Below, piece after piece: positions 21,078 through 29,505 of a stretch of 29,505 nucleotides of DNA. The position numbers and the translations under genes were made by a program. The stretch is taken from contig JADHYV010000134.1 of NCBI GenBank assembly GCA_027604705.1, positions 1 through 29,505 of the forward strand, in the 5' to 3' direction. The notes below the pieces were generated by a model. It saw only the letters and a program-made list of their open reading frames with translations, was not told the DNA's origin and ran no database searches. Position 1 is the first letter of the stretch. Every line of letters begins with the position of its first letter. Source of the DNA: Allomyces arbusculus (lineage: Eukaryota > Blastocladiomycota > Blastocladiomycetes > Blastocladiales > Blastocladiaceae).

Positions 21078-21579
21078 GTTGTGGCCGGGTGGAGAAGGTA
21101 GCGCCGGACGGTGTGAGGAGCGTTTGGCGCGATGCAATTTGGTGGAACCGTTTTTGGTGTTGTTATTTCTGTACTTGCTCTCCTCAGCTGATATGTGCCC
21201 GATTTTGAACCGTTTGCCTTCTAGCTTGTCATTGTCTGTTGGATAAATCATTCGTTGTACGCCTACGATGTCTCGAGTCGCGCAGTCGCATCGATGTCGT
21301 GCCCTCGACTTGACGTCGAAAGGCCACCCCGGCTGTGCTCAACAAAGGCGACAACGAGAGCAGCGAAGGGTGGAAGTGCCGGCAACGAGGCATTCATGGC
21401 AACAGAACACGTGATGCTTTCAGCATTATGCCACCTCCAGCTCGCGGATCAGTCAGCCCTGTCAGCACGTCGACTGGATCGTTCATCCGTGATTTGGTGA
21501 CGACGCTCGACGACACAGTTGACACGCGACGGCGGCGGCCTCATCTCTCCGCAAACGAACTAGCAACCGCAGCACGACC
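21078..21579. other. Intergenic region upstream of the AAMP/SQT1-like gene
   Basis: This 502-bp gap begins with a T-rich stretch (21140-21260) that fits the 3'UTR of the membrane-protein gene. I see no gene or clear promoter motif. Confidence 0.45.
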
Positions 21580-23091
21580 ATGGATCCGACGCACCAACTG
21601 CCCGGCGACCAGCCGGACGCCACTGAGGAAAAGCATTTTGCCGAGCACGACGAGGCCGCCGAAATTATTGATGTGAACGCAACCGAAGGCGACGTGCCCA
21701 TGGACGAGGACGACGACGACGTCGACGACGGCGCCGCCGTGCGCGCGCAGGACGATGACGACGACGACGACGGCATGATGGAGCTGCACGACGACTCGGT
21801 CCAGGGGTTCTTTGAGCACAAGCGTGCGTACCTGTCGTCTTCCATGCCTTGGTGCCCACTTGGACGCGACGATTGACGCTGGATTCGTTCGCGTGACAGA
21901 ACCCGTGCACTGCGTCGCGCTCCACCCGACGCACCCAACGATTGCCCTGTCGGGTGGCGAGGACGACATGGCGTACCTGTGGAACGTGGCAACGGGCGAG
22001 CGACTGCACACGCTGGCCGGGCATACGGATTCAGTCATTGCCGCGGCGTTCAACATGGACGGGTCGCTGTGCGCGACGGGCGGCATGGACGGCAAGGTCT
22101 TTGTTTGGAACTCGGCAACGGGTGCGCAGATCGCGGCGCTCGAGGCGTCGGACGAGGTCATGGTGCGTATTACCGCGTCACGAATAGTGTGCCGTTGCAC
22201 TCTTGCGGTTCACGATGCTCACCCTATCCCGTTTTGCGACCCTAGTGGATCCACTGGCACCCGAAGGGCAACGTGCTGCTCGTCGGCACCAACGATGGCC
22301 AGGCGTGGCTCTACAACCTGCCGAGCGGTAACGTCATGTGCATTCTCGCCGGTGTGCACACGGCCGCCGTGACGTGCGGCCAGTTCACGCCCGATGGCAA
22401 GCGCGTGATTACGGGTGCCGAGGACGGCACCTTGGCGTTTTGGGACCCGCGCACGGCCTCGCCCGTCTTTAAGTACACGCCCGACGACGGCCGGTGGTTC
22501 CAGGAAGAGGTGATTACGGCGATTGGCGTGCACCACAACTCGAACGTAGCCGTCGTCGGTGGGTCTGAGGGCACGGCGCGCGCGATCAACTTGACCAACG
22601 GCAACGTACGTTTCCGTTTCTGTTGTGCTGTGCGCGCCCAATCTACTCGTCCCTGACATTGGTGCACCTGTCCATTGATCTAGCTTCTTGCCTCGTTCAG
22701 CGCGCACTCCTCGTCGATTGAATCCATTACGTTCTCGCGCGCCCTGCCGATCGCCGCGCTCGCGTCGACCGACAACAACATCACTCTCTTCGATGTGACG
22801 CGCATGGCCGCGCGCGCGACCCTGCGGCACGAAGACGCTGTCATCAAGGCGCAATGGACCGCCGACGGCCTGCACCTTGTCTCATGCTCGGCCGACCGCA
22901 CAGTGCGCGTCTGGGACGCGCGGACTGGGGCGCAGCTGCACCGGTGGATGGGCCACCAGGAACCGATCTTGGCCATGGACATGACGGCGAATGGCGAGAC
23001 GGTTGTGACGGGTGGTGATGACGGCGTGTGCTTGGTGTTCAGTCCGCTCGCGCCGGCACCAGCGGCTGCCGCAGGGAGTATGGCGCACTAA
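21580..23091 (+). CDS. AAMP/SQT1-like WD40 protein
   Basis: Exons are 21580..21823, 21900..22162, 22246..22605 and 22684..23091 (424 residues, matching AAMP and Sqt1). Yeast Sqt1 is the co-translational chaperone of ribosomal protein uL16 (Rpl10), needed for late 60S assembly; AAMP is the animal relative. An acidic Asp/Glu-rich N-terminus (about 20-75) is typical of the family. WD40 blades follow: PVHCVALHPTHPTIALSGGE ending AYLW; ERLHTLAGHTDSVIAAAFN with GKVFVW; WIHWHPKGNVLLVGTNDG with AWLY; VTCGQFTPDGKRVITGAEDG with LAFW; an EEVITAIGVHH blade; SSIESITFSRALPIAALAST with ITLF; DAVIKAQWTADGLHLVSCSA with VRVW; and EPILAMDMTANGETVVTGGD. The WIHWHP blade is characteristic. Introns are 76, 83 and 78 nt, all with GTRCGT donors. 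Confidence 0.92.
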
Positions 23092-23416
23092 GCGAGGTGT
23101 GCGCCGAGATTTGTGATTTGGTTAGATTTCCTTTGGGTGCCCGTTCTTTTCATTCCTGGTCGTGCCAGAGTTGAAGTCGCAGTGAATGCAATTTTGATGC
23201 TCACCTCGTTACCGTTTCTCCTGTTTCTCACTGATGCCCGCGGATCGACGCATGGAAAAGATTTGATTCAAGAAAATACTCTCCGTCCAGCACGGCTCCT
23301 GCAGCTGTTGCGTCTTTACCCTCTCGCGGGCCGTCCAACGGCCCTGCTCGTGTTGTGTACGCGGGCTGGCACTAGCACAACCCGGCGTCGCGCACCCCTT
23401 GACTTGAACGTGCCCC
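23092..23416. other. Convergent intergenic region
   Basis: A 325-bp gap between the stops of the AAMP/SQT1-like gene and the small SMP-like gene. T-rich runs at 23115-23235 fit a 3'UTR. No gene is seen. Confidence 0.45.
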
Positions 23417-23656
23417 TTACTTGCCGGCGTTGGCATTGTGCGCGACCGCGCTCTGCGCAGGCGCTGCGAACCCGGACGACGACATGTCGCCGCCGCCACG
23501 CGCCTGCGACGACTGGATGCGCGACGCGTCCGACGAGGTCATGGGCGTCCCGCCGCCTGACTTGCCACCACTGCCACCGTAATGCCCGCCGCCGTGATGC
23601 CCGCCGCCGCCGCCGCCGCCGCCGCTCGATTTACCGCCGGAACCGCCCTTGCCCAT
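23417..23656 (-). CDS. Small Gly-rich protein with seed-maturation-protein (SMP/LEA-5-like) motif
   Basis: A 79-residue protein in one exon. The first half is Gly/His/Ser-rich (MGKGGSGGKSS, eight Gly, HHGGGHYGG). The second half, TPMTSSDASRIQSSQARGGG followed by DMSSSGFAAPAQSAVAHNANAG, has the pattern of the plant seed maturation protein (SMP) repeat: T-x(3)-DA-x-RIQS-x(2)-AR followed by GFAA-x-AQSA-x(3)-N. Small fungal proteins carrying one such repeat exist. SMP/LEA proteins are hydrophilic and linked to desiccation tolerance; a stress or resting-spore role here is inference. A second small disordered protein gene lies upstream on the same strand. Confidence 0.72.
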   Translation of the reverse strand: MGKGGSGGKSSGGGGGGGGHHGGGHYGGSGGKSGGGTPMTSSDASRIQSSQARGGGDMSSSGFAAPAQSAVAHNANAGK

Positions 23657-24342
23657 GGTCGTTGGTGCTTGGTTTTGGCCTTGGTCTTGGAGACTTGGAT
23701 GGGTGAGCGCGGTTGTAGAAGGCGCGCTCGAGGAGTTCGATGGGGAGGGAGCGACGGGCTCGCGCGACAACGCGCTTTTGAAGGGGGGGAGCTGGTGTGC
23801 GGTGGGGGTGTCGCGTTCGTGATCGGAGCAGCGATGTCCAGAAGATGTCCAGGTCTTGCGACTTTGACGACGACGGATGGACTCGTGCGGCCACCACGAT
23901 GAAAGCGTGAGTATGCCTGACACGCTCCACCCTACCCTGCAGCGCGTGCACACTGCCGAGACCTGCCAAGACCTTGATCATAGCGACGGACCGACAGATC
24001 ATTACCAACGTCAATGAACGCGCAGCGCAAGACACTCTCCAGGTCGCGCGACTTGACAACAGCGGACCCGTACTGAGGTTTCCTGACCTCTGTGCCGGAA
24101 CATGATGGTGGTTGCGGGCAGATCCGAACACTGGGGTGGACGCGGGCGCGTTGTCGGTGACAGGAAATGAGGGCATATCGAATAAGAGGATATTTATTCA
24201 TGTAACCAACACTCGGACGCCCGCGTGCGCGCGACCTTCCTCTTCAACACGTGCTCGACCGGCACGACGCGGCCGCCAAGCTGCTTCTCACGGACCGTGT
24301 CCAGCACGTCCGCCGAAACTCAACGACGGCCTCCCCGTCAAA
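23657..24342. other. Intergenic region between two small minus-strand genes
   Basis: This 686-bp region should hold the SMP-like gene promoter and the 3'UTR of the next gene. Two similar stretches, near 23840-23880 and 24033-24070, share the pattern tccaggtc...gcgactt followed by gac and cgga, suggesting a degenerate direct repeat. A minus-strand AATAAA lies at 24193-24198. No convincing protein frame was found. Confidence 0.4.
24193..24198 (-). terminator. AATAAA polyadenylation signal on minus strand
   Basis: tttatt on the plus strand reads AATAAA on the minus strand, about 145 nt beyond the stop of the small gene at 24343-24627. It supports that gene being transcribed on the minus strand. 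Confidence 0.4.
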
Positions 24343-24627
24343 TCACGACGTCGTCGACCCCGTGTTCACGTCGCCCGACCCGGCCGGGGGCGTCATCGAC
24401 GTCGACTCCGGCACTTCGGTCGGGTGCCCCAGCGCATGGATGCGCTCGACCGTGGCCTTGGTCATGACGGTCGTGTCCTCGAACCCGCCGTGCGGGCGTT
24501 GCTCGTCACGCGCCACGTCAGTCGCGTGCTTTTGCTCGCCGTAGGTCGAAATGTTGCCGTGATCGTCGGCGCGCTGGCCAGGGAGCGTGCCGCCGGAGCC
24601 GGCGCCGGCGCTGGGACCCTTGGGCAT
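24343..24627 (-). CDS. Small hydrophilic, probably disordered protein
   Basis: A 94-residue protein in one exon, with no family recognised. The sequence is rich in Gly, Thr, Asp, His and Pro, with no hydrophobic core, cysteine or membrane segment: MPKGPSAGAGSGGTLPGQRA, then GNISTYGEQKHATDVARDEQ, then GGFEDTTVMTKATVERIHAL and a Pro/Ser/Thr tail. Its non-repetitive middle and balanced composition look like real coding sequence rather than a shadow frame, and a polyadenylation signal follows. It shares hydrophilin-like composition and strand with the SMP-like gene 690 bp downstream, hinting at a stress-protein pair. Function is unknown; a chance frame in GC-rich DNA remains possible. Confidence 0.5.
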   Translation of the reverse strand: MPKGPSAGAGSGGTLPGQRADDHGNISTYGEQKHATDVARDEQRPHGGFEDTTVMTKATVERIHALGHPTEVPESTSMTPPAGSGDVNTGSTTS

Positions 24628-25548
24628 AATGGTGGTGGTTGATTGGCGATGTAGGTGGGTGACGCGACGCGGAGGGTCGGGTCGGCGGGTGGTGGTCGCG
24701 GCGGGACGAGGTCAGGTCGGTGGTGGTGGTGGTGGCGGCGACGCGAGGATTGCGTCGGCGGTGCCAGTTGGTCAGGTCCTTGCCGCGTCGAGAGGGCGGA
24801 TCGAGTGCTGGAGCGGGAGCGCGAGCAGCGATGTGGAGAGGCAGCTGATGCAGCGGTCAGCGCGACTTATACCAGGCTGGGGACGGCCGCTTGCTGGTGC
24901 GCGCACTTCGCTCAGCGTGTGTGGTGCCGGCGTGCGCTTTGACGTGTGGCAAGTCTGGCGCCGCGCGACGCGTCGCGCGAGATGCCCTGCGCAGCACATG
25001 GAAGCGCACCCGGCCAGCTCGGCCATCAAACCGGCGATCAAAAGCAAGCCACACGTGACACTTCCGCACCGCACTTTCGCCATGTCGTTGCGCTGATGTG
25101 CTCTTTCTCTTTCATTCGGGCACTAGCATCGGTAACTACGACACCCTGCACGAATTTCCGGCCAGCGCGCGCAACCACCACCCTGGCAACCGTCATGCTC
25201 GTCCAAAACTGCACCGCCGCCGAATGCGCCGTCACTTTGTGACGAACGACTGACCTCGGCACCTCAGTCCGCCGCCCACCCCGCTCCGGTCCCAGACCGT
25301 CGTAGCGCTCGCCATTCCCGGCGGAAACGTCAACAACGTCATTTGATGGGCGTTGCACGCTGTTTCGTCGCCATGACGATGGTTGGAGCAAAAACGCTGG
25401 ACGTGGCCACGCCGGTCCATCCGTTTTGAGCAGTCTGCAGGCAGAAGGGCGGCGTCCGGAAAAACTCACCGAACTGGCCAGCGACTTGTCGCAATTTTGC
25501 TCTTGCAATGATTGTCATGACGGCGTCGGAGCGAAATCAGCAATTCCG
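24628..25548. other. Intergenic region upstream of RPSA
   Basis: This 921-bp stretch lies between the divergent small gene and the 5'UTR of RPSA. It contains a (ggt)n run near 24718-24735 and several GC-rich frames (for example a 156-codon minus-strand frame at 25038-25508) with no recognisable protein character. I found no tRNA or other RNA gene. Confidence 0.45.
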
Positions 25549-25740
25549 GTGAGTTTTGGCGGTCATGGTGGCGGCTCGGACGGCGGTGGTGAGCTGTTTT
25601 GTCTTCTGTGGTGATCCGACCGTTTAGATGGTTTGGGTGGTCGCGCTGGCGTTAGGCTCGAAATTCGACTCGATGGATTGCTCTGTCTGTAAATTTCAGC
25701 GTTTCTGACGCTGTTCTCGCCACCCGCTCGCCCGTTCTAG
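25549..25740 (+). other. Probable 5'UTR intron of RPSA
   Basis: A 192-nt segment begins with a canonical gtgagt donor and ends with a pyrimidine-rich tract and ttctag, with a CTGAC branch-like site at about 25705. Splicing would place the exon junction five bases before the ATG at 25746. Introns at or near the start codon are common in ribosomal protein genes. The coding sequence itself has no intron. Confidence 0.6.
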
Positions 25741-25745
25741 TCACC

Positions 25746-26567
25746 ATGTCGAACGTTCCGGCCGCCCTCCAGCTCACCGCTCAGGACGCTGCGCATCTGC
25801 TCGCGGCGCAGGCGCACATTGGCGCCAAGAACGTGAACTCGCAGATGGCGAGCTACGTCTGGAAGCGCCGCGCCGACGGTGTGCACATTATCAACTTCAA
25901 CAAGACGTGGGAGAAGCTCGTCCTCGCTGCGCGCATCATTGCCGCGATCGAGAACCCCGCCGACGTTGTCGTTATCTCGGGCCGCCCCTACGGTCAGCGT
26001 GCCGTGCTCAAGTACGCGAAGTACACGGGCGCACAGGCGATTGCCGGCCGTTTCACGCCCGGTAACTTCACCAACTACATCACGCGCAACTACAAGGAGC
26101 CCCGTCTCATTGTCGTCACGGACCCGCGCACCGATGCGCAGGCCATCAAGGAGGCGTCGTACGTCAACATCCCCGTGATTGCGCTCTGCGACACCGACGC
26201 CGGTCTGTCGAACGTCGACGTGGCCATCCCTTGCAACACCAAGGGTAAGCACTCGGTCGGGTTCATGTGGTACCTGCTCGCTCGCGAGGTCCTGCGCCTC
26301 CGTGGCGCGATCCCGCGCTCGCAGCCGTGGGAGGTCATGGCCGATATGTTCTTCTTCCGCGACGCCGAGGAGGCCGAGAAGGAGGCTGCCGAGAAGGCCG
26401 CTGCTGAGAAGGCTGCGGCCGAGAAGGCCGCCGCTGGCCCGGTCTTCACGGCCGTTGACGGCACTGAGGCCAACCCCGAGGCCGAGTGGGCCGAGAACCC
26501 CGTCGACTCGTGGACGGCCGAGGGTGCTGCTGACGAGACGGCCGCTGCCGATTCGTGGGCTCAGTAA
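25746..26567 (+). CDS. RPSA: 40S ribosomal protein SA (uS2)
   Basis: A single coding exon of 273 residues. uS2 (yeast Rps0, animal RPSA/laminin receptor) sits on the solvent side of the 40S head-body junction and is needed for late 40S maturation. Family blocks are continuous: [133 protein letters not shown] and the [13 protein letters not shown] end of the fold. The C-terminal tail carries an AEKAA repeat (about 215-233) and acidic Trp-containing motifs ([16 protein letters not shown]). The start is preceded by tcacc, a good context. Codon choice is strongly biased to C-ending codons, as expected for high expression. Confidence 0.97.
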   Translation: MSNVPAALQLTAQDAAHLLAAQAHIGAKNVNSQMASYVWKRRADGVHIINFNKTWEKLVLAARIIAAIENPADVVVISGRPYGQRAVLKYAKYTGAQAIAGRFTPGNFTNYITRNYKEPRLIVVTDPRTDAQAIKEASYVNIPVIALCDTDAGLSNVDVAIPCNTKGKHSVGFMWYLLAREVLRLRGAIPRSQPWEVMADMFFFRDAEEAEKEAAEKAAAEKAAAEKAAAGPVFTAVDGTEANPEAEWAENPVDSWTAEGAADETAAADSWAQ

Positions 26568-27441
26568 ACGGGTTCTGACTTGAACCGGAGGAGTAGTACG
26601 CGCATGTGTGCGCTTGCTTGCCCGCCAGAGCAATACATGTTTTCTCTCAATCTTTTTTTTCACGTTGCCTCCTCTCACTTGGCTTTGCCTTCAGGTTTGC
26701 ATACTGTAGTGGGTGGGAATCTGACTGGCAAAGGCTGGACAAAGACGGCGCCCCCTCCCCTCCGTCGCTGCTATCGACAAATGACAGGACCACATCACAG
26801 GCGCTCTCGCGCTGCCCCGCGCTCTCGCTGCGATTGTTGCCCAGGAACATGATCGTGTGACTGCCACACTCAATGCACTGTTGCAAAAAATCATTTCCGT
26901 CTCCACTCCGGAACGGTTCAAAATATCTGGGCAGGAACAAGAACGGGCAACCACACGGCAATTTCTTATTCGATATCGACGCACACCCGCGCACCCACGT
27001 TTCGTCTTTCGCATGCGCACAAATGGAAGGGCTTTTCTCGCGCCATTCGAACCATGGACGGCACAAATTATTGTGTGGAACGAATGCCAAAGGGGAGTTT
27101 GCCGCGCGCCTCTGTCCTGCCCTGGCCTGCCCTGGCACCCGCGCGTTGCTCCAATTCATGAATTAAAAAAACAGTGATGACGATGCACTTAGCGGCAACG
27201 TTCAAGCGGTGGCGGGCCACCGTTGCAACTCCGACAAACCATCCATGAATCAAAGAACCCTTGTCCAAGGCCGGTCGGTGCACGCTCTCGCGACGCCGCC
27301 GATGCACGACGGCCTGTCGCTTGCTGTCACGCTGCCAAGGACTCCGTCGCGCCATCCGTCCTCCGGGCGGCCCGAGAATCAGCACGGCCGGGCACGCATG
27401 CGACCGAATTCGATCTCGCGTCCCGTCCCGTCCGTCGGCCA
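26568..27441. other. Intergenic region between RPSA and pectin lyase
   Basis: About 870 bp. The first part, with a T8 run near 26652, fits the RPSA 3'UTR; the rest would be upstream sequence of the pectin lyase gene. Open frames of about 100 codons here show no protein character. No gene is recognised. Confidence 0.45.
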
Positions 27442-27448
27442 TATAAAA
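27442..27448 (+). promoter_or_regulatory. TATA box of the pectin lyase gene
   Basis: TATAAAA in the context ccatataaaatgggg, 69 nt upstream of the ATG at 27517. It is the only clear TATA box next to a gene in the window, which fits an inducible secreted enzyme rather than a housekeeping gene. Confidence 0.65.
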
Positions 27449-27516
27449 TGGGGCCCGTCGCCCCGCCCGTTGCGCGAGCCAGCTGCGTTCTTGCCCGCTC
27501 TGCTCCAATCGTGACC

Positions 27517-29000
27517 ATGTCGCCCCGCGCCATGCCATCGCTCCGCACCACTGCCCTGTTCCTCGTCGTTGTACTCGCCGCGTCGTCGACGGTCGTGCTT
27601 GCTGGGTCGCTGAGCCCGCTCGTCAAGGGCAAGCCCACCGGTTTTGCGGCTGGCACGATTGGTGGTGGCAACGTCGCACCGAGTTACCCGCAGACGCGCG
27701 ACGAGCTCGCCAAGCTGCTCAAGGACTCGCAGCCGCGCGTGATTGTCTTGACCAAGGAGTTTGATTTCCGCGGTTCGTATTATCAGCACGCGGTCGATGT
27801 GACTGGTGTGGCAGATCACGACTGATCAATCGACCATGGTCTGGTGGGTAGGCTTTAACGGCCCCAAGGTCACGGCCGACGGGTGCCGCCCGGACTCGAA
27901 TAAGTGCCCGGCCAAGGGCGGCCAGGACGCAATCGACCCGCCGTTCCACTGGTGTTCGGCCAAGTACCCGCGCGTCAACGTCACGTACGACCCGGCCGCC
28001 CTGACGCCGCTCCCCGTCACGGGCAGCAAGACGATCATCGGCCAGGGAGCCAACGCTGCGATTCGCGGCAAGGGTCTGCGCATTACGGGCAACAATGTGA
28101 TTGTGCAGAACATCCACATTTACGACCTGAACCCGCAGTACATTTGGGGTGGCGACGCGTTCACGATTGCGCAAGGCGACCAGATTTGGTTCGACCACAA
28201 CAAGATCTCGTTGATTGGCCGCCAGTTCATTGTGACCGGCTACTCGCCGGCAGGCCGCGTTACGATCAGTAATAACGAGTTGAACGGGCTCACGCAGTGG
28301 AGTGCCAGCTGCGATGGTCGCCACTACTGTACGTCTGCCCTGTCATTTTCTTTCACGACACCCATATTATTCTCGATTATAAGAGCGACGCGAATCCTCT
28401 CCACCCGACCGTATCGTGGCGTAGCCACTCGTTCATGCAGTGTGCCCCCTTGGCCGCCCTTTGTGCTCGTCTGACCGCTCCACCGCCCCACCGCCTGCAG
28501 GGACGATGCTGTTCCTCGGCTCCAACGACAAAATCACGCTCGCCTATAACTCGATTCATCATACATCGGGGCGTTCTCCTAAGGTTGCCGGCTCAGACGG
28601 CAAAAACTTCCCCAAGGTGCAGATGCACGCGATTGGCAATTTCTGGCAGTCGTTGTCGGGCCACGCGTTCGACGCGCACGATGGCGCCAAGATCCTCGTC
28701 GAGGGCAACGTCTTCGAGACCGTCGCCTACCCGCACACGCCTGAGACGCTCGCAGGGTCGCTGGTCGTGCCCATGGCCAACACTGTCGGTGTGACGGCCA
28801 AGGCCGCGCCGCTCCGCCGCAACCTTGTCGTGAACAAGCTCGACGGCACGCCGCGTCCCATCGACACGGGCGCAAGCTCAACGGCGTCGGTGGGCGCCGT
28901 GAACGCGGTTCTGCCCGCCGATTACGTGTCGCCCGCGGCGATCCCGATTGAGCAGGTCAAGGCGTACGTGCTCAAGAACGCTGGTGTCGGCAAGATCTAA
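27517..29000 (+). CDS. Secreted pectin lyase, polysaccharide lyase family 1
   Basis: Exons are 27517..27772, 27852..28328 and 28501..29000 (410 residues). Pectin lyase (EC 4.2.2.10) cleaves methyl-esterified homogalacturonan by beta-elimination outside the cell. A signal peptide is visible (LRTTALFLVVVLAASSTVVL, cleavage near residue 30). The beta-helix blocks match fungal pectin lyases: GFAAGTIGGGNVAPSYP, PRVIVLTKEFDFRG, a three-Cys loop (GC-x(6)-C-x(15)-C), GQGANAAIRGKGLRI, NIHIYDLNPQYIWGGDAFTI, IWFDHNKISLIGRQ (to about 210), SASCDGRHYW (to 245) and TSGRSPKV (266-273), whose Arg269 corresponds to the catalytic Arg. Intron 1 (79 nt, gttcgt) joins FDFR to GFNG; intron 2 (172 nt) is twice the usual size here. 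A pectate lyase is the alternative, but the block set fits pectin lyase better. Confidence 0.9.
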
Positions 29001-29428
29001 GCGACGTATTACACGCAGCTTCGGTTCAGTTTTCATTGTTTTGGTGATTTTCGCTTCGAGATTAGCGTTGGTTTTGGCTGCCGCGTAGAGCGATATTTTA
29101 AAGGAGACGCAATTTAGACAAGTCGCAGCATAGCATAGATTCCTGTTGCGTGCTTTTGATGCTTGTCATTTGTGCATGTGATGCGGTGTCGCACGCAGCT
29201 CTTCCACTTCAGTCGCCGACGGGTTGACATGCGGCCCCGACTCATCTACGCGACGACGCTCTTGCTGTCCACTACCGCTTCGCCCATGAATTGTAGTTTC
29301 GCTTACAGGAGGTCCGCACGAGAACGCGTCGCGCCTCTGACATCCTTCCTCATTCTCCTCCTCACGCTCAGCAGCTGGAACGAGGACATAAATGCGACTG
29401 AAGTGGAAGAACGCGCGCGAAACCGCAT
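29001..29428. other. Region downstream of pectin lyase
   Basis: A T-rich 3'UTR-like stretch (29030-29165), then sequence open on the minus strand (29166-29501) whose translation has no family character and whose start lies inside the end repeat. I see no supported gene. Confidence 0.4.
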
Positions 29429-29505
29429 CCCGAACTCGCCGCGGACAACCGGCCCGACGCTTCAGCCCTTCCTGCTGGCACAGCAGCGCAAGACGGCCCA
29501 TCGCC
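29429..29505. repeat. 77-bp inverted repeat, right arm (window end)
   Basis: The reverse complement of bases 1-77 with no mismatch. Read outward, both ends of the window finish with the same sequence. Confidence 0.97.

Noticed and set aside
19710-21251. 513-codon Arg/His-rich minus-strand frame opposite the membrane protein
   Set aside because: Typical shadow of GC-rich coding DNA; the plus-strand frame has TM segments, sequons and an ordered cysteine pattern.
25038-25508. 156-codon minus-strand frame upstream of RPSA
   Set aside because: No domain, no splice or conservation signal, and it lies in the presumed RPSA promoter region.
26857-27177. 106-codon plus-strand frame between RPSA and pectin lyase
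   Set aside because: Overlapping frames of similar length occur on both strands and none has protein-like composition.
1-29505. Large inverted-repeat-bounded mobile element spanning the whole window
   Set aside because: The 77-bp ends match a k-mer length, identity stops abruptly, the cargo is ordinary host housekeeping genes, and there is no transposase, integrase, polymerase or capsid gene.

Overview
The window looks like a stretch of nuclear DNA from a GC-rich, intron-containing fungus, probably an early-diverging zoosporic lineage (Blastocladiomycota or chytrid-like). The grounds are: short spliceosomal introns (mostly 70-100 nt) with CTGAC/CTGAT/CTAAC-like branch sites; single-copy eukaryotic housekeeping genes (MSH2, RPSA/uS2, MRT4, AAMP/SQT1); a SCAR/WAVE protein, which motile zoosporic fungi keep and most Dikarya have lost; and a fungal-type pectin lyase. 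The lineage is an inference; no marker gene here was compared with a database.

Layout, left to right: a helical-repeat protein gene running off the left edge (-); MRT4 (+); two tandem paralogous genes for RS-domain/RRM-like proteins (both -); MSH2 (-); a PSR1/CTDSP-type HAD phosphatase (+); a METTL23-like methyltransferase (-); SCAR/WAVE (+); a single-pass Cys-rich membrane protein (+); AAMP/SQT1-like WD40 protein (+); two small disordered LEA-like proteins (-); RPSA/uS2 with a probable 5'UTR intron (+); and a secreted pectin lyase with a TATA box (+). Exon models were built by hand from splice signals, frame continuity and family conservation; all 28 coding introns keep the reading frame.

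Three genes bear on ribosome assembly (MRT4 for the P-stalk site, AAMP/SQT1-like for uL16 loading, RPSA in the 40S subunit), one on mismatch repair and one on branched-actin motility. There is no sign of an operon; several neighbours are divergent pairs that could share promoters.

The least explained content is the tandem RS/RRM-like gene pair at 3677-9819, which shares one architecture and intron phases but almost no linker sequence. Other second-look items are a 5' splice-site consensus with C at +4 (25 of 29 introns), three introns carrying C15-C19 runs on the sense strand, and an exact 77-bp inverted repeat forming the two ends of the window. The last is best read as a 77-mer assembly-graph junction at the edge of a longer genomic repeat. 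I saw no virus-derived element, LTR element, transposase, CRISPR array, rRNA or tRNA.
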